From Rhodanobacter denitrificans (GTDB lineage Bacteria > Pseudomonadota > Gammaproteobacteria > Xanthomonadales > Rhodanobacteraceae), in contig NC_020541.1 in the NCBI RefSeq assembly GCF_000230695.2, positions 2,480,001-2,544,000 of the forward strand: a stretch of 64,000 nt of DNA, read 5' to 3'. The translations under genes were made by a program, and so were the position numbers. The notes beneath the pieces are model-generated. The model saw only the letters and a list, made by a program, of their open reading frames with translations. It had not been told where the DNA came from and made no database searches. Below are positions 7,427 to 15,302 of this stretch, in pieces; position 1 is the first letter of the stretch, and every line of letters starts with the position of its first letter.

Positions 7427-8815
7427 ATGCCACGCCTACGCCTTGCCGAACCGCTCGTGATGCTGGCGACCGTGGTGCAGTGGCTGGCGCTGTCGATGCT
7501 GACCGGCGCCGTGGTCGGCGTGGGCTGCAGCGTCTTTCTCCACCTGCTGTTCGCCACCGAGGGCCACGTTTACGCCGTGCCGCTGGGGGTGCAGATGAGC
7601 CTGCTGGTCGTGGGTGGCTTCGCCAACGGGCTGTTGCTGCATTACGGCTATCGGCTGAGCCGCAGCGGCTACAGTGATTCGCCGATCGTTGCGGTGAACG
7701 AGCAACGCGGCAGGATGCCGTTCCGGACCCTGTGGGTGAAGCCGGTCGCCGCGCTGATCACCCTGGGCTGCGGCGGCTCGGCCGGCAAGGAAGGGCCGTG
7801 CTCGCACATCGGCGCCAGTCTGGCGGCCGGCATCGGCCGGGTGCTGCACCTGAACCCCGAGCTGCGCAAACGGCTGCTGGCGTGCGGGGTGAGCGCCGGC
7901 TTCGCCAGCGTGTTCGGCACCCCGATCGCCGGCGCCATCTACGGCGTGGAGATGCTGGCGATCGGCCGCATCCGCCACGACTTCCTGTTCCCCGGCATCG
8001 TGGCCGGCGTCACCGCGTTCCAGGTCAGCAAATACCTGGGCGTGCCCTACCCCCATTACCACATCGCCTTCATCAGCGACTTCACCGAGCTGCTGTTCCT
8101 GAAAACCGTGCTGATCGGCATCCTGTGCGGCGCGGCCGCGTGGGTGTTCGTCGAGCTGTTGCAGCAGGCGAGGCGGCTGTTCGGGCGTCTGCGCGATCGC
8201 TACGTGCTGTGGCCGCCGCTGGTGCCGCTGCTGGGTGGCGTGGTGCTGGCCCTGCTGGTCATGGTCGTGCCGTCCGATTACCTCGGGCTGAGCCTGCCGA
8301 TCATGGAACGCGCCCTGCACGGCGAGACGATGCCGTACCTGGGTTTCCTGTGGAAAGCCCTGCTGGTGGCGATCACGCTGGGCTCGGGCTTCTATGGCGG
8401 CATCGTGACCCCGCAGTTCGTGATCGGCGCCGTGCTGGGCGGCGCGTTCGCGCACCTGCTGGGGCTGGCACCGGCGCTGGGCGCGGCGGTGGGGCTGGTG
8501 GCCGTGGTCGCCTCGGCATCCAACGCGCCGATCGCCGCCATCCTGATGGGCATCGAGCTGTTCGGCGCCGATTCGACGCTGTACGTGGCCGGCGCCTGCG
8601 TCGCCGCCTATCTCATCATCGGCCACCGCAGCGTCTACCCCGCCCAGCAGATCGCGTTCAGCAAATCGTCGTGGATCTTCGCCCACACCGATCTGCCGGT
8701 CGGCCAGGAGAAGACCCGCCTGTCGTACGGCTTGCTGCGCTGGTGGAGCAAGCGCCGCCGCGCCCTGCAAGGCCCAGGGCGGCCGGGAGCGGCGAAAGGG
8801 GAACGTGACCGATGA
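7427..8815 (+). CDS. ClC-type chloride channel / transporter family protein
   Basis: A 462-residue membrane protein of the ClC family. GSAGKEGPCSHIGASL (about residues 117-132) contains the GKxGP gating block with the Glu at about 122. FASVFGTPIAGAIYGVEM and GFYGGIVTPQFVIGAVLGG match the second and third conserved regions. The first conserved ion-binding string, GSGIP, is not found; SGYSDSPIVAVN stands in that area. The Glu that feeds protons from the cytoplasm in exchangers appears as Met (VEMLAIG). These differences leave ion selectivity and mechanism (channel or exchanger) open. The Lys/Arg-rich C-terminus has no CBS domain. Confidence 0.85.
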   Translation: MPRLRLAEPLVMLATVVQWLALSMLTGAVVGVGCSVFLHLLFATEGHVYAVPLGVQMSLLVVGGFANGLLLHYGYRLSRSGYSDSPIVAVNEQRGRMPFRTLWVKPVAALITLGCGGSAGKEGPCSHIGASLAAGIGRVLHLNPELRKRLLACGVSAGFASVFGTPIAGAIYGVEMLAIGRIRHDFLFPGIVAGVTAFQVSKYLGVPYPHYHIAFISDFTELLFLKTVLIGILCGAAAWVFVELLQQARRLFGRLRDRYVLWPPLVPLLGGVVLALLVMVVPSDYLGLSLPIMERALHGETMPYLGFLWKALLVAITLGSGFYGGIVTPQFVIGAVLGGAFAHLLGLAPALGAAVGLVAVVASASNAPIAAILMGIELFGADSTLYVAGACVAAYLIIGHRSVYPAQQIAFSKSSWIFAHTDLPVGQEKTRLSYGLLRWWSKRRRALQGPGRPGAAKGERDR

Positions 8816-8862
8816 CACCGCGGACCACAGGCAATCAGCCGCGTCCTTTCTGATCGCTTTTT

Positions 8863-9417
8863 CTATTCCAGGCTCAGGTCGTAGATCACCGTGGCCGGAT
8901 CCCGCGGATCCAGGCGGCGCTGGAATCCGATGTTCGCCGCAAGGCGATCGCCGCCGCCGGATCGGCTCGGGGCATAGGCGCGCATGTGCCGCATGCCGCG
9001 TGCCCTTGCCGCGGCGATCAGGTGGCGCATCAGGAAGGAACCGACACCGCGCTTTCGCCATTCGTCACTCACCGTGAGCGAAGCATCGCAGCTGTCGCCG
9101 GCGGCATTGACATGAAACTGCGCGGCGCCGATCTGATGCTCGCGTCCCCGCTGCGAGACCAGGGCGATGAAGCCCACGGCGCAGGCCGGATCGAGACAGG
9201 TGAGCTCGCGCGCCACCTCCGGCGTCGGGTCGCGGACCAGGCCGAGAAAGCGCGAACTGCGGAACGCGGGCGACAGATGGGTGAGAAATTCAAGCTCGAG
9301 CTCGGCGTCCTGCTCGCCGATCGACCGTATCTGCACGGTCGTGCCGTCCTGCAGCTTCTCGTTCCAGCCCTTGCCCGGGGGTGCGTCGGTCTGTGCCATG
9401 ACATGCTCCGTCATCAA
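8863..9417 (-). CDS. GNAT family N-acetyltransferase
   Basis: A 184-residue acetyltransferase. The acetyl-CoA binding motif A is visible as VSDEWRKRGVGSFLMRHLI (about residues 117-135), followed by AAARARGMRHMRAYA. The N-terminal LQDGTTVQIRSIGEQDAELE is typical of the acetyltransferases found as stand-alone units or fused to acyl-CoA synthetases. It converges with the ClC gene (47 bases apart). A TTGAC-N4-ATCAA box lies at 9464-9477, at the class II distance from a possible -10 (TAGGCT at 9442-9437, minus strand), so oxygen- or cAMP-type control is plausible. The acceptor is unknown. Start codons at 9417, 9414 and 9399 are all possible. Confidence 0.85.
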   Translation of the reverse strand: MMTEHVMAQTDAPPGKGWNEKLQDGTTVQIRSIGEQDAELELEFLTHLSPAFRSSRFLGLVRDPTPEVARELTCLDPACAVGFIALVSQRGREHQIGAAQFHVNAAGDSCDASLTVSDEWRKRGVGSFLMRHLIAAARARGMRHMRAYAPSRSGGGDRLAANIGFQRRLDPRDPATVIYDLSLE

Positions 9418-9463
9418 GCAATCAAGCAGGTGCTTCAGCCTAGCAGTTGCCTCTTGCGGTCAA

Positions 9464-9477
9464 TTGACCAGCATCAA
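9464..9477 (-). promoter_or_regulatory. FNR/CRP-type box upstream of GNAT gene
   Basis: TTGACCAGCATCAA is a near-perfect dyad of the FNR/ANR form (TTGAT-N4-ATCAA, one difference). On the minus strand it lies 21 bases before TAGGCT (9442-9437), a possible -10, placing it near -41.5 of a transcript for the GNAT gene at 9417. A second box of identical TTGAC-N4-ATCAA form occurs at 10236-10249. Confidence 0.5.
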
Positions 9478-10235
9478 TGGAGCGGGCGTTGCCGCGCCGC
9501 TGGCGGAACCGGGCGGGCCAAGTCGAGCTGGCTCCGCTGGTTGCCCTGCACGTGCCGGGCAAAAAAACGCCGCCCCGGCGTCGGCCGTCGCCACCGACCA
9601 GATGGCGGCAACATGGCTCTTCCCGGCCACGGGCACCAAGGTCCTGTCGGCCGAGCCGGCCGCAGCAGAATCGGCACGCCCTTCCCGATGGGAATGGCCT
9701 CGACCCGCTTTCCCGCGCACCACCCACCATGGTCCGTGGTAGCGCCGCAGTTCCTCGGCGTCGCCGACGCCGTCCTTCACGCTGACCGCAACCTCCGGGT
9801 TGCCGCCTCCACGAAGCGCAACCATCGCCATGGCAGACATTCCCCCAACGCCCCACGTAGCGGCCACGACAAACTCGCCACTCGTTGGGAAGCCGAACCT
9901 GACCCTTGTTTCGCCTGACCTGCCGCCATGATGCATGCATAACCGCCTGGCGCGGTACGCACGACGCATACGGCGGCGGCAGCGCACGAAGTGGACCGGA
10001 TTCCCGGATCGCCGGGGCGTGGCTGACGGCCGCCATGGGTCTTGGCCAGCGCACGGGCACGGATCGCATGCCAGCGATACCGGTGACCATCTTTTCATGA
10101 CTTCGCGCCCCTCAATGACGCGGCCGGCTTCGTTCAGGAAAATCGCCAACACTCGTTGCGGGCCGGTGCATGCGTACCGCAAGTGCGGACAGGCCGCAGG
10201 TCGGATGCCGACCTTCGTTTTCGGTATCGCTTTTG
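9478..10235. other. gene-poor stretch, no confident gene
   Basis: About 760 bases between two FNR/CRP-like boxes. Open frames exist on both strands, the longest on the minus strand from 10182 down to 9460. Their products have unusual composition (rich in Cys, Arg and Trp), no family resemblance and no clear ribosome binding site. Two minus-strand frames give patchy, protein-like strings, which would fit a decayed gene. I see no RNA gene or repeat here. Confidence 0.4.
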
Positions 10236-10249
10236 TTGATCCCAGTCAA
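10236..10249 (+). promoter_or_regulatory. FNR/CRP-type box upstream of secreted Gln/Met-rich protein
   Basis: TTGATCCCAGTCAA, read on the other strand as TTGAC-TGGG-ATCAA, one change from the FNR/ANR dyad. It would sit near -41.5 for a transcript starting about 10284, 50 bases before the ATG at 10334. The expected -10 position (about 10272, GAATAT) is a weak match. It could also serve a minus-strand unit in the gene-poor stretch. Confidence 0.45.
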
Positions 10250-10333
10250 CAGCCATCCATGCCGATGAACCGAATATCCGGGTGTTGCCACACTCCCGGC
10301 GACATCCTTGCAACTCGAGGCGAGGCTACTTCC

Positions 10334-10852
10334 ATGCGAATCAGATACGTTTTCATGTCCGGTATCTCTGCGTTTTGCCTGCTCGCCACCCTGCCGGCAT
10401 TTGCCTACCAGAGCGGCGGCGGCCAGCGAGGTGGCCAATCCGCACCTGTCGGACAGCCGGCAGGCGGCATGATGCAGCGGGATCAGCTGCACACACAGGA
10501 CCGAACCACGCAGAAGGATCGCAGCCAGATCTATGGTTCCCAGCTGATGACTCCGGCCGAGCGCAAGGCGTATCGCGACCAGATGCGCAGCCTGAAGACG
10601 GCCCAGGAGCGCGAGGCGCTGCGAAAGCAGCACCATGAGCAGATGCAGAAGCGTGCTGCCGAACGTGGCATGAGGCTGCCCGACATGCCGCCCGGGCAGG
10701 GTGCGGGCATGGGTCCGGGTGCCGGCATGCGGCAAGCTACGCAGCAACAGACTATGCAGCAACAGCAAAACCAGGGCACGGAAAAGCAGGTCGAGCAGAA
10801 GCAGAGCACCGAGCAGCGGACCCGACAGCAGAAGGATGACGGCAATCGCTGA
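10334..10852 (+). CDS. secreted Gln/Met/Arg-rich hypothetical protein
   Basis: A 172-residue protein. Residues 1-25 are a signal peptide (MSGISAFCLLATLPAFA, cleavage after FAYA-like site). The mature protein has a Gly/Gln-rich stretch and then a helical charged block, LMTPAERKAYRDQMRSLKTA, followed by a second basic helix and a Met/Gly/Gln tail ending in repeated Gln and Lys. The central block resembles the short LTPAERAAYRxxMRxAxT motif found in many small periplasmic proteins of unknown function in this group, and suggests metal-binding or chaperone-like behaviour without proof. The second in-frame ATG (10334) is chosen because the signal peptide starts there. Confidence 0.7.
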   Translation: MRIRYVFMSGISAFCLLATLPAFAYQSGGGQRGGQSAPVGQPAGGMMQRDQLHTQDRTTQKDRSQIYGSQLMTPAERKAYRDQMRSLKTAQEREALRKQHHEQMQKRAAERGMRLPDMPPGQGAGMGPGAGMRQATQQQTMQQQQNQGTEKQVEQKQSTEQRTRQQKDDGNR

Positions 10853-11087
10853 CCGCAAGATGTCTCGCACCGTGCCCGGCGCCGGTGGTTGCACCGGCCC
10901 ACGCGCCCTGGCATCGACAGCCGCGGCCGACGACTGCGGTCGAACCAGGACGACAGATGGGGCGACGACCCCGACGACATCGCCGGGGCGTCCGTTCCGC
11001 GCCGCGTTCCCCGCATCTCCATGGTTTCCTTGATACGCCACAGACATTGATGATCTCGATTGACACCCAACTGCGGAGGGTCAGCAC

Positions 11088-12128
11088 ATGCCGTCGATCA
11101 AGCTGGTTTCACTGATGGTTCTCGCCTCCCTGGCAACAGGCCAGGCATGGTCGCAAACCGCATTGATGAAGCAGGCCCAGGGCCTGTTCAAACCGATACC
11201 CGCCAACGCGCCGCCATTGGCGGGCAATGCGGCGACCCCGGCCAAGGTGGAGCTCGGCAAGATGCTGTACTTCGAGCCCCGGCTGTCCGAAAGCCACGCC
11301 ATCAGCTGCAATTCATGCCACATGGTCGGCATGGGCGGGGTCGACCTGCAGGAGACTTCGCTGGGTCATCGCTGGCAGCATGGCGGTCGCAACGCGCCGA
11401 CCGTCTACAACGCGGTGTTCGACGTCGCCCAATTCTGGGATGGGCGTGCCAAGGACCTTGAACAGCAGGCCGGCGGTCCGCTGGTCAACCCGGTCGAGAT
11501 GGACACCACCGAGGCACATGTCGTCGAACAGCTCAAGGGGATTCCCGGCTACGCCGCCGTGTTCGCCAAGGCCTATCCGGCCGTGCCCGATCCGATCACG
11601 TTCGACAACGTGCGCAAGGCCATCGCCCTGTTCGAGGCCACCCTGACCACGCCGAACGCGCCGTTCGATCGCTACCTCAAAGGCGACGAGAAAGCACTCG
11701 ACGCGAACCAGCAGGAAGGCCTGGCGCTGTTCATCAACAAGGGCTGCGCGGCATGCCACAACGGCATCAACGTGGGCGGGGGCATGTACGCCCCGTTCGG
11801 CGTGGTCGAGCGGCCCGGTGCCGACATTCTCCCGCCGGGGGACAAGGGGCGCTTCGCGGTGACCAAGACGGTCAGCGACGAATACGTGTTCCGGGTACCC
11901 TCGCTGCGCAACATCGCGCTGACCGCGCCCTATTTCCACACGGGCAAGGTGTGGGACCTTCGCCAGGCCGTCGCGATCATGGGCAGCAGCCAGCTCGGCG
12001 CTAAGCTGAGCGACGAGGAGGTCGGCAAGATCGAGGTTTTCCTCGGGGCTCTGACCGGCGACCAGCCGAAGGTCGCGCTGCCGATCCTGCCGCCCAGCGT
12101 GGCGACCACCCCGCGGCCCAAGCCGTAA
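11088..12128 (+). CDS. di-haem cytochrome c peroxidase (MauG/CcpA family)
   Basis: A 346-residue periplasmic enzyme. A signal peptide covers residues 1-22. Two CxxCH haem c sites are present: CNSCH at 74-78 and CAACH at 220-224. The strings NAPTVYNAVFDVAQFWDGRA and RVPSLRNIALTAPYFHTGKV are the standard bacterial cytochrome c peroxidase blocks, the second holding the Met-free distal region and a His ligand. It reduces hydrogen peroxide to water with electrons from a cytochrome or quinol route. A good ribosome site (GGAGGG, 11075-11080) precedes the ATG. The cytochrome b561 gene follows 22 bases after and may supply electrons. Confidence 0.92.
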   Translation: MPSIKLVSLMVLASLATGQAWSQTALMKQAQGLFKPIPANAPPLAGNAATPAKVELGKMLYFEPRLSESHAISCNSCHMVGMGGVDLQETSLGHRWQHGGRNAPTVYNAVFDVAQFWDGRAKDLEQQAGGPLVNPVEMDTTEAHVVEQLKGIPGYAAVFAKAYPAVPDPITFDNVRKAIALFEATLTTPNAPFDRYLKGDEKALDANQQEGLALFINKGCAACHNGINVGGGMYAPFGVVERPGADILPPGDKGRFAVTKTVSDEYVFRVPSLRNIALTAPYFHTGKVWDLRQAVAIMGSSQLGAKLSDEEVGKIEVFLGALTGDQPKVALPILPPSVATTPRPKP

Positions 12129-12150
12129 CCTGCACGAAGAGGATGCCCGC

Positions 12151-12690
12151 ATGGTCGTGAAATCGAGCCGCTACCACTGGGTGGTCCGCTACGCACACTG
12201 GCTGACCGTGCTGGCCATCGTGCTGGCCTACGCGCTGGTGGACCTTGTCGATGACGAGGGCTCCGAAGGGAATTCCCCGCCCTCGCTGATGCTGCAGGGC
12301 CATTACCTGGCCGGGCTGGCGGTACTGGCACTTCTGCTGCCGCGGATCCTCGCGCGGCTCGCCACCCCGGTACCGCCGATCGTGCCGGCGCCGAAGACCG
12401 TCATCGCCTTCGCCGCACACGGCCTGCACCTGGCGCTGTATGCGTTTCTGCTGGTGCAGCCGATCCTCGGCATCTTGCAGGTGAACTACGCCGGGCAGCC
12501 GGTCAGCTTGCCGTGGGTGGGCTGGAGCCTCCCTGCGCTGGTCGGCCCCGACCACGCGGCACATGAATTCGTCGCCGAGGTCCACGAGACACTCGGCGAG
12601 GTGTTCTATTGGGTCATCGGTGCCCACATCGCCGCCGCGCTGTGGCATCACTTCCTGGTTCGCGACAACACGTTGCGACGGATGCTTTGA
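12151..12690 (+). CDS. cytochrome b561 family protein
   Basis: A 179-residue membrane protein with four transmembrane helices (about residues 15-33, 48-66, 82-102 and 146-168). Haem ligands are visible as His in the first helix (RYAHWLTV), HYLAGLAVLAL, AAHGLHLALY and the C-terminal helix (VIGAHIAAALWHHFL). This is the cytoplasmic-membrane b561/Ni-hydrogenase b-type fold, which passes electrons from quinol or superoxide to an acceptor. It lies 22 bases downstream of the cytochrome c peroxidase gene, has GAAGAGGA in front of its ATG, and is likely its operon partner. Confidence 0.9.
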   Translation: MVVKSSRYHWVVRYAHWLTVLAIVLAYALVDLVDDEGSEGNSPPSLMLQGHYLAGLAVLALLLPRILARLATPVPPIVPAPKTVIAFAAHGLHLALYAFLLVQPILGILQVNYAGQPVSLPWVGWSLPALVGPDHAAHEFVAEVHETLGEVFYWVIGAHIAAALWHHFLVRDNTLRRML

Positions 12691-12856
12691 GCCGGGGCGG
12701 ATTCGGCAAAGAACTGGCTGCATGGAGTTCGCCGGCAATTTCCCCTTGCCCCGCTCGATGGGCCGTGCCGCTTCCCTGGCGGGCCGTGCGGCAAGCTCGG
12801 TCGCCGCGGCGCTACCGCCGGCGCGCCGGGTTTCGGCGGCGCCGCGGAAACAGGAA

Positions 12857-12895
12857 GGCCCGGCACATGAGGTGGTTTGCCTCATGCACCGGGCC
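12857..12895. terminator. hairpin between convergent b561 and reductase genes
   Basis: GGCCCGGCACATGAGG (12857-12872) pairs with CCTCATGCACCGGGCC (12880-12895): 14 of 16 pairs, two internal mismatches, loop of seven. It lies in the 279-base gap between convergent genes ending at 12690 and 12970. There is no T run, so it may be a bidirectional terminator or RNA-protecting stem. Confidence 0.45.
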
Positions 12896-12969
12896 GCATG
12901 GTGCCGCTGTTGCGTGTCGTGCCGGATCGTCAGAGCGTGGCGGGCGCCGGCTCGGGCGAAGTGGGCGAA

Positions 12970-13551
12970 CTAGGTGGCCTTCAAAGGTCCGGCGACCTTG
13001 TACGTACTGAGGATGATGCCGGACGGAAATGCTTGCGTGCTGACGAGCTCGAAGGAGCGTGGCGGGGTTCCTTCTGCAAAAAAGCGCTTGCCCTTGCCCA
13101 GCAGGACCGGATAGACGACCAGCAGGACTTCATCCGCCAACCCATGTTCGAGCAGCGTCGATGTCAGCGTGGAGCTGCCCGAGAGAACAAGGTTCGGGCC
13201 GTCCTGCGACTTGATGCGGCGAACGCCCGCGACGAGGTCCGGTCCAAAGCCCTCGAACGGGCCCCATGCAAGACTTTCCGGACGATGGGTAGCGACATAT
13301 TTCGTCGCCGCATTGAGGGCGTCCGCCATCGGACTGCCCGGCGCCTTGGGCCAGAAGCCCGACCAGATATCGTAGGTGAGACGGCCAAGCAGCAGATCGA
13401 AGCTCGCGCCATACGCGGCGAGGATCGCATCCCGACCAGCAGGGGTCCGATAGGGCGCGGTCCAGTCGCTATAGGGGAAATCGCCGTCATCATCGGAGTG
13501 CTGGATCACGCCATCCAGCGAGATGTGTTCCATGATCTTGAGCTTTCTCAT
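12970..13551 (-). CDS. dihydrofolate reductase / RibD C-terminal family protein
   Basis: A 193-residue protein of the DHFR-like fold used by the RibD reductase domain. Diagnostic segments are MEHISLDGVIQ at the N-terminus, LLLGRLTYDIWSGFWP, YVATHRPESLAW, NLVLSGSSTLTSTLLEHGLADE and the VVYPVLLGKGKRFF strand. It probably reduces a small substrate with NAD(P)H; the substrate is unknown and a true folate role is unlikely. It starts 30 bases after the YCII gene on the same strand, so both are likely read from the ECF42-like promoter at 13989-14015. Pairs of YCII and RibD-like genes are typical of ECF42-linked sets. Confidence 0.9.
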   Translation of the reverse strand: MRKLKIMEHISLDGVIQHSDDDGDFPYSDWTAPYRTPAGRDAILAAYGASFDLLLGRLTYDIWSGFWPKAPGSPMADALNAATKYVATHRPESLAWGPFEGFGPDLVAGVRRIKSQDGPNLVLSGSSTLTSTLLEHGLADEVLLVVYPVLLGKGKRFFAEGTPPRSFELVSTQAFPSGIILSTYKVAGPLKAT

Positions 13552-13581
13552 TGGAATCTCCGTGTTCCGGGGTTGGCGTTT

Positions 13582-13935
13582 CTATTCCGTTGGCATGACG
13601 AGGAATTCGCGCACCTCGACCGATGCGCGGCAAGCGACGACGGCTTTGCGGCCCCACGCCAGGGCCTCATCCATGCTGGCTGCGTCGAGTATCCAGAAGC
13701 CGCCGATGTATTCCTTGGCCTCGATGTACGGTCCATCGGTGACCACCACCTCTCCGCCGGGCCGCTTGCGCAGCGATTTCGCGAGGGACGCCGATTGCAG
13801 GCCGCCGGCGAAGAACCAGGCACCGGCAGCCGCCATCTCGTCATTGAGCGCCTGGATGTCGCGGACCATCGCATCGTCTTCAAGCGACGGGTCGTAGTTG
13901 TCGGGGTGGTGGATCGCCACCAGATATTGCGGCAT
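13582..13935 (-). CDS. YCII-related (DGPF domain) protein
   Basis: A 117-residue protein. The DGPF hallmark is visible as VVVTDGPYIEAKEYIGGFWI (about residues 64-83), preceded by GLQSASLAKSLR and followed by ALAWGRKA. DGPF proteins are small ferredoxin-like-fold proteins of unknown biochemistry whose genes are the best known neighbours and targets of ECF42 sigma factors. The start at 13935 is followed directly by MPQYLVAIHHPD. A TGTCGA-N17-CGTC promoter lies 53 bases upstream; the sigma gene itself is not adjacent. Confidence 0.92.
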   Translation of the reverse strand: MPQYLVAIHHPDNYDPSLEDDAMVRDIQALNDEMAAAGAWFFAGGLQSASLAKSLRKRPGGEVVVTDGPYIEAKEYIGGFWILDAASMDEALAWGRKAVVACRASVEVREFLVMPTE

Positions 13936-13988
13936 GTCTGTTCCTCGGATGATCTGCAGGCTGACTGGTCACCGGCCTTCACTGCAGC

Positions 13989-14015
13989 GACGAACGGCCG
14001 CAACCGATTTCGACA
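13989..14015 (-). promoter_or_regulatory. ECF42-like promoter upstream of YCII gene
   Basis: On the minus strand: TGTCGA (14015-14010), 17 bases, CGTC (13992-13989), 53 bases before the ATG at 13935. Its occurrence before a DGPF/YCII gene, the classical ECF42 target, is the strongest support for the regulon reading. Confidence 0.7.
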
Positions 14016-14136
14016 ACCGATCGGGATGTTGTTTCCGACCCCGGGCGTTTGCCGGGTAGCAGGCGGCGGACAAGGCGAAGCTCGGGGTGCCGAAAAAGCT
14101 CGGGGCGTGAGGGCCCGCCCCGGTCGCGCGTCATGC

Positions 14137-14430
14137 TCATTCCTCGATGGCTTCGACACCCTGTTGCCTGAGCTCTTCGATGCGATCGAGCATCTGCTTG
14201 AGCCGCCCGGGCGAATGACCCTGCCAATCCGCCACCTCGCCGACGACGCAGAACGGACTTCCGGAGCGATACGATCGGGTGATGTTGCCGGGGAATTTCT
14301 TGTCCGTCAGGTTGGGATCGTCCTCGATCGGCCCGGTGGGCTCCACGATGTCGATCCGCCCCCGCCCTGCCCCCACGGCCAGCTCGGCGCCCCCGGTGGC
14401 GACGTCCAGTGTCGCCCTGGCGTAAAGCAC
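14137..14430 (-). CDS. hypothetical protein downstream of XAC0095-like gene
   Basis: A 97-residue protein starting at a GTG. It has a strand-rich N-terminal half (RIDIVEPTGPIEDDP, a short turn, then GSPFCVVGEVADWQ) and a C-terminal helix RLKQMLDRIEELRQQGVEAIEE-like segment rich in Glu. No family is recognised. It lies in the same frame as the preceding 227-residue protein, just ten codons after that protein's TAG stop, so it could be translationally coupled, a readthrough product, or the end of a longer protein broken by a nonsense change. Confidence 0.55.
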   Translation of the reverse strand: MLYARATLDVATGGAELAVGAGRGRIDIVEPTGPIEDDPNLTDKKFPGNITRSYRSGSPFCVVGEVADWQGHSPGRLKQMLDRIEELRQQGVEAIEE

Positions 14431-14460
14431 GATCTGGCAAGCGATCGCCGCGACTCTCGG

Positions 14461-15144
14461 CTACTGCCAGGTTGGATGCTGCCGCACGACGTGCGACGCG
14501 CTGCCCATGGGCAAACACGCGGGCAGCGCAAGATAGGTGGCCCACTCTTCACGCACACCGGGTTTCGTCCGGTGCGAGGGCTCCAACTCCTGCGCATTCA
14601 CGTCTCTGTTGATGTCTCGCAGCTTCTCCACGTCGCGGACGATGGCATCGCCCATGATCGACAGCGTGACGTCGGATAACTCGGCGTGATCGCTGCAGGT
14701 CACCACATTGCCAAGGGCCCGCAGGCTGCTCAGCAGCAGGTTGATCTCGTCGACCTGATCCAGGGTGACGCCGAAGAGGAAGCGGTTGCCGGCCTCATCC
14801 GTCACCGGCTCGGCGGCATCCGGTTCTGCAGCTTGCGTGCAAGCCTCCGCTTCCGCTTCCGCTTCCTCCTCGGCCTTGGGTGCAGCCACCCGTTCGCCAC
14901 GCTCGGCCGGCCAGGAGAGTTCGTCCAGCACCTGAGCGATCTGCTCCTCCAGCAACTCCATGCAGATCGCCACCTCGCCCGGGCGAATCTCCGAGAACCA
15001 TTCCTGATCCTCGTCCGGCCTGCGCGGTCGCGCCAGGTTGGTCAGGAACCCCACGTACTCGCGTAGCTGCTTCAGCCGCAGTTGGCTGTCCTCCGGCAGG
15101 AAATAGCCCGTCGTTCCCAGATCATCCGAATCGAACGTCGACAT
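14461..15144 (-). CDS. XAC0095-like family protein
   Basis: A 227-residue cytoplasmic protein. The N-terminal LPEDSQLRLKQLREYVGFLT is close to the short conserved block of XAC0095-like proteins, a lineage-restricted family of Xanthomonadales with no known function. A Glu/Ala-rich low-complexity linker (AEEEAEAEAEACTQAAEP) separates it from a second helical half (residues about 125-185). A consensus-like promoter (TTGACA-N17-GATTAT) lies about 130 bases upstream. The gene is divergent from an XRE regulator sharing the AT-rich gap, which hints at control by it. The family call is moderate; the gene itself is convincing. Confidence 0.65.
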   Translation of the reverse strand: MSTFDSDDLGTTGYFLPEDSQLRLKQLREYVGFLTNLARPRRPDEDQEWFSEIRPGEVAICMELLEEQIAQVLDELSWPAERGERVAAPKAEEEAEAEAEACTQAAEPDAAEPVTDEAGNRFLFGVTLDQVDEINLLLSSLRALGNVVTCSDHAELSDVTLSIMGDAIVRDVEKLRDINRDVNAQELEPSHRTKPGVREEWATYLALPACLPMGSASHVVRQHPTWQ

Positions 15145-15273
15145 GGTCGCCTCCTCGTTCCATGAAATGCCGTCGGAAGCAGGAGTCAGGGAAACAGGGG
15201 CAGAGTCGGCTCTACGCCCCTTCCTTCAACAAATGCATTCCGACGCCCGTTATCACCCCCACCATTCATGGCC

Positions 15274-15302
15274 ATAATCCAACTATAAATTGCCCATGTC
15301 AA
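15274..15302 (-). promoter_or_regulatory. sigma70-type promoter for XAC0095-like gene
   Basis: On the minus strand: TTGACA (15302-15297), 17 bases, GATTAT (15279-15274; 4 of 6 matches to TATAAT). It lies in an unusually AT-rich gap between divergent genes starting at 15144 and 15409. Repeated ACCATAAA/CCATAAT strings around it could be operator half-sites for the XRE protein. Confidence 0.55.

Noticed and set aside
9460..10182. 240-residue minus-strand frame as a gene
   Set aside because: Composition is odd (Cys, Trp and Arg rich), no family, no good ribosome site; kept only as a gene-poor stretch.
11041..11075. FNR-like box before the cytochrome c peroxidase gene
   Set aside because: TTGATGATCTCGAT has only one good half-site.
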